From M3007 sp964646615 (GTDB taxonomy: Bacteria; Bacteroidota; Bacteroidia; Chitinophagales; Saprospiraceae), in NCBI GenBank assembly GCA_964646615.1, contig CAZYEV010000088.1, forward strand, positions 1 to 64,000: a stretch of DNA of 64,000 nt, read 5' to 3'. A program made the position numbers and the translations under genes. How positions within the stretch are numbered: position 1 is the stretch's first letter; every line of letters starts with the position of its first letter. Under the pieces are notes generated by a model. The model was not told the DNA's origin and did no database searches. It was given only the letters and a program-made list of their open reading frames with translations. Below, piece after piece: positions 32,345 through 40,116 of the stretch.

Positions 32345-33541
32345 CTAATCCTTGTATGGGTCGTACACATCTGCCGGCGCCATAGCCACGCCGATGGGCC
32401 GCAGGCGATGGACAATTTCGATGGTGCCGGCGTGTTGTTCGAGCACCTCTTCCAGCGGTTTGTAGCACTCGGGGGCCTCATCGGGAGCGCCACCGCGCAG
32501 GACGATGCCGCGCTTTTGCATGAGTTTGGTCACATTGCCCCAGCGCACCGTGCCTTCCGACAGGTACTGCAGCTGGCCGTTTTTCCAGCGCCTTTTGCCG
32601 GCGGCCTGCGTGCGGCTGATGACGCGCCCAGCGCCGTGGACAGTGGAGTACAGCCCTTTGCGGCTCAGCGGGCTATCTACGCCGCGGATAATGACCGACA
32701 CATCGGCCATGTTGGCGCCGATGAAGCCATATTGCCCCGGGAAGGCCGGCGTGGCGCCTTTGCGCACGACGTAGTACTTCTGCCCGTTGTGCTCTTCTAT
32801 CCACAGGAAGTTGTGGTGGTTGTGTACCTCAAAGACGGCGCGCGTGCCCAGGATTTCGAGCACCTTATCTACCACTAAGTCGCGCCCGGCATAGGCGTAT
32901 TCGCCGGCCAGCTGGATGGCGGCTAAGTAGTCCTGTCCCAGTTCGCTGCGCGCATCGAAGAGAATAGGCGGGGCGAACATGCCGCCCTCAGGTACATGCT
33001 CCTCGAATCTCTTGCCCTTTGACAGTGCAATGAAACCCGTGGTGGTCTTGTGCCCGAAGCCGCGCGAGCCAAAGTGGACGCCTACCCACAGCCAGCCCTC
33101 TTCGTCTTCAAAGAGGTCAATGAAGTGGTTGCCCGAACCGACGGTGCCCAATTGCTCGGCAGCAAGCTTCAGTAAGGCGCGCTGCGGCTTGAAAGGCGCG
33201 CGGGCAATGTGGTCGAGCACCGGGTGATCTACTGGCTTGGGATTGGGCCGACCGATGCCAAAGCCTATCTGGCGGAAAATTTCATCCATGACCTTTTCCA
33301 CGTCCACATCGGCAGCACGGATGCGCGTCTGGCAGGCCTTGTTGCCGCAGGCGATGTCGAAGCCCACACCCGAAAGACTGATCTTGTCGCGATAGGCCAC
33401 CACACCGCCAATAGGATGACCATAGCCCACGTGGGCGTCAGCGGTGAGCACCGCCCGATCCTCAGGGGTTGTCAGGCAGCGCTCTATCTGCTCAATGGCG
33501 ACCGGATCTATCAGACTCTCGCCGAAAATGGTTACTGGCAT
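32345..33541 (-). CDS. rtcB: RNA-splicing ligase RtcB
   Basis: The 398-residue protein matches RtcB, the Mn/GTP-dependent ligase that joins RNA 2',3'-cyclic phosphate to 5'-OH ends in RNA repair. Metal-binding motifs visible are DAHVGYGHPIGGV, GFDIACGNKA (Cys), GSGNHF, VHFGSRGFGH and HNHHNFLW. The guanylylated histidine is in STVHGAGRVISR near residue 325. The ATG at 33541 (MPVTIFGES) was chosen; upstream codons cross the promoter. No archease gene adjoins it. Confidence 0.93.
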   Translation of the reverse strand: MPVTIFGESLIDPVAIEQIERCLTTPEDRAVLTADAHVGYGHPIGGVVAYRDKISLSGVGFDIACGNKACQTRIRAADVDVEKVMDEIFRQIGFGIGRPNPKPVDHPVLDHIARAPFKPQRALLKLAAEQLGTVGSGNHFIDLFEDEEGWLWVGVHFGSRGFGHKTTTGFIALSKGKRFEEHVPEGGMFAPPILFDARSELGQDYLAAIQLAGEYAYAGRDLVVDKVLEILGTRAVFEVHNHHNFLWIEEHNGQKYYVVRKGATPAFPGQYGFIGANMADVSVIIRGVDSPLSRKGLYSTVHGAGRVISRTQAAGKRRWKNGQLQYLSEGTVRWGNVTKLMQKRGIVLRGGAPDEAPECYKPLEEVLEQHAGTIEIVHRLRPIGVAMAPADVYDPYKD

Positions 33542-33585
33542 GATGAAAAATGAATTAGAAACGGCCATTTTATAGAAAAATAAAC

Positions 33586-33625
33586 GCAAAGATGGGTTAA
33601 GGCGTCACAATGGCGCCTACCTTTG
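33586..33625. promoter_or_regulatory. Divergent -7 boxes for rtcB and an outer-membrane protein gene
   Basis: Minus strand CATCTTTG (33593-33586) faces rtcB. Plus strand TACCTTTG (33618-33625) faces the porin-like gene at 33670. The plus box is a perfect consensus, the minus box one base off. Confidence 0.5.
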
Positions 33626-33669
33626 TTGCCGAACAAATCCAAACCTTCACCAAAACAATTTTCACTGTT

Positions 33670-34359
33670 ATGAAAAAAGTTTCAAAAATCGCATTACTCC
33701 TCTTTCTGCTGATGGGCGCAGTGGGCCTCTCTGCGCAAGTGGCACTGGGCATTCGCGGCGGCATTCATCTGGCGAATTGGTCGCTGAACGATGTAGCCAA
33801 AGATGAGCTTGGCACTGAGACTAAGTCCTCCAGCCTGCTGCTTTTTGGTGCACTGGCGGAAATTCGTCTTACGGACAACCTGGCCATTCAGCCGGAGGTA
33901 AATTACATCCAGAAAGGCACTCGTATCAGTGAGTCGGTTTTAAATCCTATCCCGGCGAGTGTGGATAGCCGTTTCACGATTAACTACTTAGAGGTTCCGT
34001 TGCTGCTGAAGGTAGGTACGGGCTTTGGCGTAGGGCGCTTTGATTTCCTGTTAGGCCCTAGCTTCGGCTACGGCCTGAATGGTCAAACCAAAACCACCCT
34101 GGAGATTGGCGGCCAGAAAGACACAAGCACAGAGGACATTGACTTCGAAGAAGACGAAATCAGCCGTACCGATGTGGGCGCTCAGATTGGCGCCTCGTTA
34201 GGGCTGGGTTTGGGTTCATCGGCCCGGATCTTTGTGGACGGTCGTTATCTGTTAGGCTTCACCAATTTGGACAAGCACGATCACGGCAGCGGCCGTGAGG
34301 AGCCAACCATTCGCAACCGCGGCATTGCCCTGACGGCGGGGCTGATTTTCCCGTTCTAA
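33670..34359 (+). CDS. Outer-membrane beta-barrel (porin-family) protein
   Basis: The 229-residue protein has a signal peptide (MKKVSKIALLLFLLMGAVGL) and the hallmarks of the Bacteroidota outer-membrane beta-barrel family (Pfam OMP_b-brl_2). These are LGIRGGIHLANW at the start, NLAIQPEVNYIQKGT and LEVPLLLKVGTGFG in the middle, and a closing strand ending in phenylalanine (LIFPF). An acidic loop (TSTEDIDFEEDEIS) probably faces outside. Its role as pore or binder is unknown. The ATG at 33670 gives the signal peptide. A terminator follows. Confidence 0.88.
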   Translation: MKKVSKIALLLFLLMGAVGLSAQVALGIRGGIHLANWSLNDVAKDELGTETKSSSLLLFGALAEIRLTDNLAIQPEVNYIQKGTRISESVLNPIPASVDSRFTINYLEVPLLLKVGTGFGVGRFDFLLGPSFGYGLNGQTKTTLEIGGQKDTSTEDIDFEEDEISRTDVGAQIGASLGLGLGSSARIFVDGRYLLGFTNLDKHDHGSGREEPTIRNRGIALTAGLIFPF

Positions 34360-34385
34360 AGTACCCATTTTTGCGGTAAGCGCTC

Positions 34386-34423
34386 AAGGCGACGGCTCTC
34401 AAGGGCTGTCGCCTTGTTTTTTT
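34386..34423 (+). terminator. Terminator after the porin-family gene
   Basis: AAGGCGACGGC (34386-34396) pairs with GCTGTCGCCTT (34405-34415), one G-T pair, followed by GTTTTTTTA. The T-run overlaps the stop codon of the convergent small membrane gene. Confidence 0.85.
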
Positions 34424-34661
34424 ATGGCCCTTCACTTTCGCGTCGTTCGCGCTCCCAGTCGGTGTTGGCCACGACCAGCAGGATGAAGCCCGCCATAACC
34501 ATGAGCAGTTTGGCTACGAAGGAGAACAGGCGCCCGGGCGTCTCTAGAAACTGGAGGAAAGCCCATTGCGCGCCCACGAGTTGCAAGGCCAAAGCCGTAA
34601 TGCCCGCCACAATGAGGAACAGGCCCAGCGCAATCCAGAGGGTTTTGTATTTTGCTATCAT
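34422..34661 (-). CDS. Small two-helix membrane protein
   Basis: A 79-residue protein with two transmembrane helices (TLWIALGLFLIVAGITALAL and LLMVMAGFILLVVA). An amphipathic stretch separates them (LQFLETPGRLFSF), and the C-terminus is charged (DWERERRESEGP). The ATG at 34661 (MIAKYKTLW) was chosen over longer frames because the upstream sequence is not hydrophobic and matches nothing. Function unknown. The gene is convergent with the porin-family gene. Confidence 0.6.
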   Translation of the reverse strand: MIAKYKTLWIALGLFLIVAGITALALQLVGAQWAFLQFLETPGRLFSFVAKLLMVMAGFILLVVANTDWERERRESEGP

Positions 34662-34792
34662 CGGGTGCAAAAATGCGTCGCCCGTCGTTCGCGGGCGGCA
34701 GTTACTGACGGCCTGCATAACTTTGGCGCGGCTGATTTGTTCAGCCCGGCAGTCGCCCGTGCCCACGGGGCGGCTTTTTCTTTCCACTTGCT

Positions 34793-35662
34793 ATGCCCTC
34801 GGCTTCTACTTCCGTTCAGTTGATCGAATGCCCGCGCGATGCCATGCAGGGGTTGAGCGCGTTTATCGAAACCGACGTCAAGGCGGCCTACATCAACCAG
34901 CTGCTGCGCGTAGGGTTTCACACCATTGATTTCGGTTCCTTCGTCAGCCCTAAAGCCATTCCGCAAATGCGCGATACGGCAGAAGTGCTGGCGCGCTTAG
35001 ATTTGACCGACACCAGCACCCGTCTTCTGGCTATCGTAGCCAATGAGCGCGGCGCCGAAGAAGCCTGCAAACATGCTCAGATTACCTACTTAGGCTACCC
35101 GTTCAGCATCAGCGAGACCTTCCAACTGCGCAATACCAACGCCACCATCGCCGAAAGCGTAGAACGCACCAGAGCCATCCAGGAACTGTGCGAAAAGCAC
35201 GGCAAACAGCTGGTACTCTACATTTCCATGGGCTTCGGCAACCCGTATGGCGACCCCTGGAACGTGGAAATTGTGCAGAAATGGGTGAGCCAGCTGGTGC
35301 CTTTCGGCATCCGCATTTTCTCACTGTCCGACACCATTGGCTGCTCTACGCCCGAAAACATTGCGTATTTGTTCAGCAACCTCATTCCGGCCTATCCTGA
35401 TATCGTGTTTGGGGCGCATCTGCACACCCAGCCGCACAATTGGCGCGAAAAAATCGAGGCCGCCTGGGAAAGTGGGTGCCGCCGTTTCGACAGCGCTATG
35501 CGCGGCTTTGGTGGCTGCCCCATGGCCAAAGACGACCTGACGGGCAACATGGCCACCGAAAACTTAGTGTTCTTCTTCGATGAAATCGGCGTGGACCTGG
35601 GCCTCGACCGCCGGGCCTTCGGCAAGAGCATGGCCCTGGCACAGGAGGTCTTTCCACACTGA
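34793..35662 (+). CDS. Hydroxymethylglutaryl-CoA lyase-like enzyme
   Basis: A 289-residue TIM-barrel protein of the DRE-TIM superfamily. CPRDAMQGL near residue 13 stands in place of the usual GPRDGLQ. FGAHLHTQPHNW gives the metal-binding His-x-His. The C-terminal FGGCPMAKDDLTGN contains the active-site Cys typical of HMG-CoA lyases, which split HMG-CoA into acetoacetate and acetyl-CoA in leucine and ketone-body catabolism. Lyase is favoured over isopropylmalate or citramalate synthase because of the length and that Cys loop. No leucine-degradation genes are next to it. Confidence 0.87.
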   Translation: MPSASTSVQLIECPRDAMQGLSAFIETDVKAAYINQLLRVGFHTIDFGSFVSPKAIPQMRDTAEVLARLDLTDTSTRLLAIVANERGAEEACKHAQITYLGYPFSISETFQLRNTNATIAESVERTRAIQELCEKHGKQLVLYISMGFGNPYGDPWNVEIVQKWVSQLVPFGIRIFSLSDTIGCSTPENIAYLFSNLIPAYPDIVFGAHLHTQPHNWREKIEAAWESGCRRFDSAMRGFGGCPMAKDDLTGNMATENLVFFFDEIGVDLGLDRRAFGKSMALAQEVFPH

Positions 35663-35680
35663 GGGCAGCCAATTGGCCTG

Positions 35681-35729
35681 AAAACACAAGGGCGCGTGGC
35701 CCTGATGAGAAAGGGCACGCGCCTTTGTG
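35681..35729 (-). terminator. Large hairpin terminator between convergent genes
   Basis: A stem of about 17 pairs (35685-35702 with 35713-35729; one bulge, one wobble) carries GGGCGCGTG and CACGCGCC cores. On the minus strand it is followed by TTTT, so it serves htrA. It may also stop the HMG-CoA-lyase-like transcript. Confidence 0.75.
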
Positions 35730-35759
35730 CAAACATGGGTAAGTCGTTATTGGCCGGGC

Positions 35760-37244
35760 TTACATGCCGAAGGCGTAATAGTGTACGCCGGGTTGGTCGG
35801 GATAGATGCCTTCCAGCATGACGCCGCCTTTGCGGCCCTTGAGGGCGCGGACAAACTCTTCTACGCTGTCAATAGGTTTGCCGTCTAAGTGCGTGATGAT
35901 GAAGCCCTCGCGCATGCTGGTGCTGCGGCGGATTTTACCCTCATCAATGGACTTGACGCGCAGGCCGCCCGGTATTTCGAGCTTCTGGGCAGTCTTCTTG
36001 TCAATGGCCTCCAGTTCGATGCCCAAAATGCCGAGCACATCGGCATCGCTACCGTTTCGGCTGGCCGTTATTCTGTCTTTACCGCTACGCGTGGTGAGGC
36101 GTACATCGAAGATTTTTACAGCGCCCTTGCGGTCGACTTTGACCTTGACCACATCGCCCGGGCGATGGCGCGCGATGAGTTCCTGCAACGAGGACGAATT
36201 GGTTACCGGCGCATCGTTGACGCTGATGATCACGTCGCCGGGCTTAATGCCTGCTGCCCCAGCAGCGCTGTTTTCCAGCAGGCTGTCCACGTAAGCGCCC
36301 TGCGTGAGGTCGAGGCCCTTTTCGCGGGCCAGATTGCCGTCTAAGTTGCGGATCATGACGCCCAGCACGCCGCGCTGCACGCTGCCGTACTGGATGAGGT
36401 CTTCCACCACCTTGCTGACGATGTTGGAAGGCACAGCAAAGCCATAGCCCGCATACGAGCCGGTGTTAGAGGCAATGGCGGTGTTGATGCCGATAAGACC
36501 ACCTTCCAGGTTGACCAAAGCGCCACCGCTGTTACCCGGGTTGATGGCGGCATCGGTCTGGATGAAGCTCTCTACGGCGAATTGCTCGCGCAAGATGTTG
36601 ATATTGCGCGCCTTAGCGCTCACGATGCCCGCTGTAACGGTACTGGTCAGGTTAAAGGGGTTGCCCACGGCCATCACCCATTCGCCCACGCGCACGGCGT
36701 CGGAGTTGGCGAAGGGAATGGTGGGCAGGTTCTTTTCCTTGATCTGAATGACGGCTAAGTCCGTCGTCGGGTCGGTGCCCACCACAGTGGCCTTGTACGT
36801 GCGGTTGTCGTGCAGCGTAACCTCGATGTCGTCGGCCCTGGCAATGACGTGATTGTTCGTTACAATATAGCCATCCGGGCTGATGATGACGCCGCTACCC
36901 GTGCCGACCGAAGGCTGCAGGTCGGGCATGCGGAAGAAGCGCTCGAATGGGCTGCCGAAGAAATCCTCGAATGGGTCGGGCTGCTGGCGAGCACCGCGCT
37001 GCGTCGCCGTGGACTTGACGTGTACCACCGCCTGCATGGCCGACTCAGCCACGCGCGTAAAATCCAGGGGTACAGGCTCGCCGTTTTCGCCTAAGGTGTA
37101 AACAGCGCTGCGCGCCGGAGTACCGTTGATGTGTTCAATCTTTAAGGTGGGCGCTGAACTTTGGAAAGCGTAATGGTAAACGCCCAGCGTGAGCGCAGAA
37201 ACAACTAAGGCAATCAGGGCAGAATACACCAGTGTCTTTCTCAT
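35760..37244 (-). CDS. Periplasmic serine protease HtrA/DegP family
   Basis: A 494-residue protein with an N-terminal membrane segment (LVYSALIALVVSALTLGVYH) that is a signal peptide or anchor. The trypsin-like core has GSGVIISPDGYIVTNNHVI (catalytic His), TTDLAVIQI (Asp) and TDAAINPGNSGGALVN (Ser). Two PDZ domains follow: RGVLGVMIRNLDG to VTNSSSLQELI, and a shorter second one ending in EFVRALKGRKGG. It degrades misfolded envelope proteins and may act as a chaperone. The ATG at 37244 was chosen; the upstream frame is non-hydrophobic and runs through the hsp20 terminator. Confidence 0.95.
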   Translation of the reverse strand: MRKTLVYSALIALVVSALTLGVYHYAFQSSAPTLKIEHINGTPARSAVYTLGENGEPVPLDFTRVAESAMQAVVHVKSTATQRGARQQPDPFEDFFGSPFERFFRMPDLQPSVGTGSGVIISPDGYIVTNNHVIARADDIEVTLHDNRTYKATVVGTDPTTDLAVIQIKEKNLPTIPFANSDAVRVGEWVMAVGNPFNLTSTVTAGIVSAKARNINILREQFAVESFIQTDAAINPGNSGGALVNLEGGLIGINTAIASNTGSYAGYGFAVPSNIVSKVVEDLIQYGSVQRGVLGVMIRNLDGNLAREKGLDLTQGAYVDSLLENSAAGAAGIKPGDVIISVNDAPVTNSSSLQELIARHRPGDVVKVKVDRKGAVKIFDVRLTTRSGKDRITASRNGSDADVLGILGIELEAIDKKTAQKLEIPGGLRVKSIDEGKIRRSTSMREGFIITHLDGKPIDSVEEFVRALKGRKGGVMLEGIYPDQPGVHYYAFGM

Positions 37245-37426
37245 GGCAAAGTTGTTTTTGATATAAAAAACGGGTTGTGTAAAAACAGCCGTTAAACGCC
37301 GTGCGGCTTTCGAGCGTTTGCCCCCTCGACCAGCAGCAGCGTTTTGCCGCCTAAAAGGCTGTTGCGGCCTACCTATTGAATGCGCCGACCCAATTTCGGC
37401 CCAAGCCGCTTCGCCATTAGCGCCTA

Positions 37427-37464
37427 TAAAAGCAATAGGATGACGTGAAAGCCATCCTATTGCT
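37427..37464 (-). terminator. Terminator of hsp20
   Basis: AGCAATAGGATG (37431-37442) pairs perfectly with CATCCTATTGCT (37453-37464), loop of 10. On the minus strand it is followed by TTTTATAGG, 35 bases past the hsp20 stop codon. Confidence 0.85.
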
Positions 37465-37498
37465 ATGGGCGTTGGTGCCGGCAAGCCGGTGCTGCGGC

Positions 37499-37951
37499 TT
37501 ACTGCACCGCAATCTGACGGGCCGGCAGCGCTTTGACCTCTTCGCGCTTCGGAATGCGGATGCTCAGCACGCCGTTGTCGTATTTAGCTTTGATCTGGTC
37601 GTAGTCCACGGTGCTCTTCGGCAGGTGGAAGCTGCGCTGGAACGACTGGTAGCTAAACTCGCGACGGGTGTAGCGCTCGCCTTCCTTCACTTCGTTCTCG
37701 GTCTTGCGCTCGGCCGAAATGGTCAGCACTTCATTCTCTAAGTTGATCTTGAAGTCCTCCTTGTTCATGCCCGGAGCGGCCATTTCTACCGTAAAGCCGT
37801 CGCCATCTTCTTTGATGTTAACGGCCGGTAACGTACCGTTGACCACCGGCATACGGGTATTCATCCAGTCGAACAGGTCGCGCGTGAAGAAATCATCGAA
37901 CAGGCGCGGAAATGCAGGGAACAGCGAGGAATTGCTTCTTACCAGCGACAT
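37499..37951 (-). CDS. Small heat-shock protein, Hsp20 family
   Basis: The 150-residue protein has a short N-terminal arm (LFPAFPRLFDDFF), an alpha-crystallin domain (about 40-135; VNIKEDGDGFTVEMAAPGM, YTRREFSYQSFQRSFHLP, YDNGVLSIRIPKRE) and a short C-terminal tail. The A-x-x-x-n-G-V-L-x-I core is intact. It holds unfolding proteins without ATP. It is preceded by a strong Shine-Dalgarno sequence, rare in this phylum, which suggests high translation. It lies next to htrA on the same strand but has its own terminator. Confidence 0.95.
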   Translation of the reverse strand: MSLVRSNSSLFPAFPRLFDDFFTRDLFDWMNTRMPVVNGTLPAVNIKEDGDGFTVEMAAPGMNKEDFKINLENEVLTISAERKTENEVKEGERYTRREFSYQSFQRSFHLPKSTVDYDQIKAKYDNGVLSIRIPKREEVKALPARQIAVQ

Positions 37952-37955
37952 AGTT

Positions 37956-37964
37956 ACCTCCTTA
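37956..37964 (-). promoter_or_regulatory. Strong Shine-Dalgarno sequence for hsp20
   Basis: The minus strand reads TAAGGAGGT, ending 4 bases before the hsp20 ATG, close to full complementarity with the 16S 3' end. Most genes in this window have no such element. Confidence 0.7.
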
Positions 37965-38258
37965 TTTTTTTTATGTTTTGTGGTGAAATGTTGTAATGAC
38001 GCCCTTGCCCGAACAAGCAGCGTACCAGCGCGCCGAAACGGTCATTTTTGCGGAAATGCACGGATGCTTTGGTGTCATTTTGGCGTTTTCTGCAATGGCT
38101 TGCTGCCAAAAAGGCATTTTTGATGCTTTTTAAGGAGGCAAAAGAAGCCTGAGGCTTACCCCGAGTGCCTTAGAAGAGGCGCGGCAAGCCCGCTGCCAAT
38201 GGTTCGGATAGCCTCCGTGCTGTCCGGATAGAAGTCGTTTTGGGAGGGTATGCCTGTT
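37965..38258. other. Intergenic region before hsp20
   Basis: About 290 bases, T-rich on the plus strand near 37965-38000. I see no gene, no clear TAnnTTTG box and no strong hairpin in it. It must hold the hsp20 promoter and the end of the next minus-strand gene's transcript. Confidence 0.4.
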
Positions 38259-38786
38259 TTATTTTTCAGCCTCTTCGTCTTCCCAATCGGCATAGAGGCT
38301 TGCCTCGTCGCTGTGGATAGGCGTGAGCATGGGCAGTTTGAGCCACCGGTTTTCCTCCGGGCTGATGGCGCCCATGCGGAGAAAGCCGCCGGAGGATTTG
38401 GCGACTTCTTCGGCCAATTTTCGATAGCTCTGGTAAAGGACGGCAGCCAATGGCGTCGGCAGTTTGGCGAGTATAGCGTTGGCCTGGGCGATGTACTCGG
38501 CCAGGAGATGGTTGCGGGCTTCGGCGTCGGAGGGCAGGCTTTGCCACAGGGCATCAAGCTGCTCAGCGAAGTTTTCGGCGGCGTGGCGGTAGTATTCGTC
38601 GAAGCTGCCCTCGCGAGCATAGGTTCGGATACGGACGATGTGGGCGGCCCAGTTGCGCTCCGTTTGGTCCAGGACGCCATCGGCGCCACCGATGAGGGCC
38701 GTTATCCAGAGCGGGAGCTGGCGGAGCGTTTCGTACTCCGCTGCCGTCAAAGCAGAAAAGTCGTCTTTAGGTGTAGCCATAAGCAT
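38259..38786 (-). CDS. Hypothetical protein, TerB-like helical
   Basis: A 175-residue, largely helical cytoplasmic protein. Start at 38786 or at the Met two codons later (MATPKDDF). LPLWITALIGGADGVLDQTE resembles the first helix pair of tellurite-resistance TerB domains (a Gly-x-x-Asp-Gly-x-x-x acid loop). MGAISPEENRWLKLP also recurs in that style. The C-terminus is acidic (DWEDEEAEK). The match is by pattern only. A TACCTTTG box on the minus strand at 38995-38988 could start its transcript with a leader of about 200 bases. No tellurite genes are near. Confidence 0.65.
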   Translation of the reverse strand: MLMATPKDDFSALTAAEYETLRQLPLWITALIGGADGVLDQTERNWAAHIVRIRTYAREGSFDEYYRHAAENFAEQLDALWQSLPSDAEARNHLLAEYIAQANAILAKLPTPLAAVLYQSYRKLAEEVAKSSGGFLRMGAISPEENRWLKLPMLTPIHSDEASLYADWEDEEAEK

Positions 38787-39121
38787 CAGATTTCAGGTAT
38801 CAGGAAGGATAGTATTTAGGGAAAAACTGCCCACCTGCTCAAGCCCGCGGCAGAGAGGACGCCCTTTCCGGCATTGAGGGCAGTACCTCTTTTAGTGGGA
38901 TAAGAAATTGAGAATGAAAGAAAAGCAGCTGGGTTAGCGAGCCGGTTTGTTTTAAAGCAAGGCCAATGTTTTTTCAATGTTAACGCACAAAGGTAGGCGG
39001 CCTTTGGCAATACCAGGCTTTGAGATGGTGATCTGGAGCCCTTTAGCATCGGCGCTGGGCAGCACGGCTGTCTATTGCGCGCTACCTTCGCCCCCGGAAA
39101 GTGCAAACCATTGCTGAGCAT
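38787..39121. other. Intergenic region between divergent genes
   Basis: About 335 bases. It contains a minus-strand TACCTTTG (38995-38988) facing the TerB-like gene and a plus-strand TACCTTCG (39083-39090) facing the isomerase operon. No convincing gene: the only long frame here runs antisense into the isomerase. Confidence 0.5.
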
Positions 39122-40111
39122 ATGGAACAAATGATCGCCCGCTTCCCGGAGCAATTGCAGGAAGCCTTGAGTCTGGCAGAGTCCATCGTTTATCACAAGC
39201 ATGCGCATGCGCTGCGGCAGGTGCTCATCTCCGGCTTAGGCGGCAGTGGCATTGGGGGCAATTTTGTGCAGGAATTGGTGGGTGATGAGTGCAAGGTTCC
39301 CATCTGGGTCAACAAAGGCTACGACGCTCCGCGCTGGGTTGGGCGCAATACGCTGGCCATTTGCTCGTCGTACAGCGGCAACACGGAGGAGACGCTGAGC
39401 GTATTGGACCAGTTGGCTCCGACGGGTGCCAAGATAGTGTGCGTAACCTCAGGTGGCCAGCTCCTGGCACGCGCTCAGGCACAGGGCTTCGATGTCGCAA
39501 CGTTGCCCAGTGGCTGGAGCAGCCCGCGCGCCTGCTTAGGTTATTCGATAGTGGCCCAATTAGGCGTATTGCGCGCGGCGCGGCTGATAAGCAAGCGCAT
39601 CTTCCGACACATAGAGGCCGCCCGAAAGCTGCTCGTGCGCGAACAGGACGACATTCGCGAACGGGCCCAGAAAATAGCCGGCTTTTTGGCCGGCAGGTTT
39701 CCCGTGCTCTACTGTGCCGACAATCGCGAGGCAGTGGCCCTGCGCTGGCGGCAACAGATCAACGAAAACGCCAAAATGCTCTGCTGGCATCACGTGCTAC
39801 CCGAAATGAACCACAACGAACTGGTCGGCTGGCGCGAACAACAGCGAGACACAGCCATCGTGTGGCTGCGCCACCGCGACGACCATTCGCGCGTGGCGGC
39901 ACGGATGGACATCGTCAAGGAAATTATCGAGCACTTCGCGGGTGCTTCCATCGAAGTATATTCTAAAGGAAAAACACCCGCCGAGCGCACCTTGTATTTC
40001 GTTCACCTCGGCGATTGGGTGTCGTTCTACTTAGCCCAAAAGAACCGGGTGGACCCCGTCGAAATTCAAGTTATTGACTATTTAAAGGCCGAACTGGCCA
40101 AAATCAGATAA
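39122..40111 (+). CDS. Bifunctional phosphoglucose/phosphomannose isomerase, SIS-domain type
   Basis: The 329-residue size and motifs match the archaeal/bacterial PGI/PMI family, which isomerises both glucose-6-P and mannose-6-P to fructose-6-P. The first SIS domain has LISGLGGSGIGGNFV and CSSYSGNTEET, which bind the sugar phosphate. WHHVLPEMNHNELVGW contains the family's catalytic Glu and His. The GTG at 39101 extends the protein by 7 residues; ATG at 39122 is preferred. A canonical glucose-6-phosphate isomerase gene begins 5 bases downstream, so two enzymes for one reaction are made from one transcript. Confidence 0.88.
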   Translation: MEQMIARFPEQLQEALSLAESIVYHKHAHALRQVLISGLGGSGIGGNFVQELVGDECKVPIWVNKGYDAPRWVGRNTLAICSSYSGNTEETLSVLDQLAPTGAKIVCVTSGGQLLARAQAQGFDVATLPSGWSSPRACLGYSIVAQLGVLRAARLISKRIFRHIEAARKLLVREQDDIRERAQKIAGFLAGRFPVLYCADNREAVALRWRQQINENAKMLCWHHVLPEMNHNELVGWREQQRDTAIVWLRHRDDHSRVAARMDIVKEIIEHFAGASIEVYSKGKTPAERTLYFVHLGDWVSFYLAQKNRVDPVEIQVIDYLKAELAKIR

Positions 40112-40116
40112 ATCAC

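Noticed and set aside
38816..39208. Minus-strand frame of 130 codons
   Set aside because: It begins inside the isomerase gene on the opposite strand and has no family features. The TACCTTTG at 38988 more likely serves the TerB-like gene.
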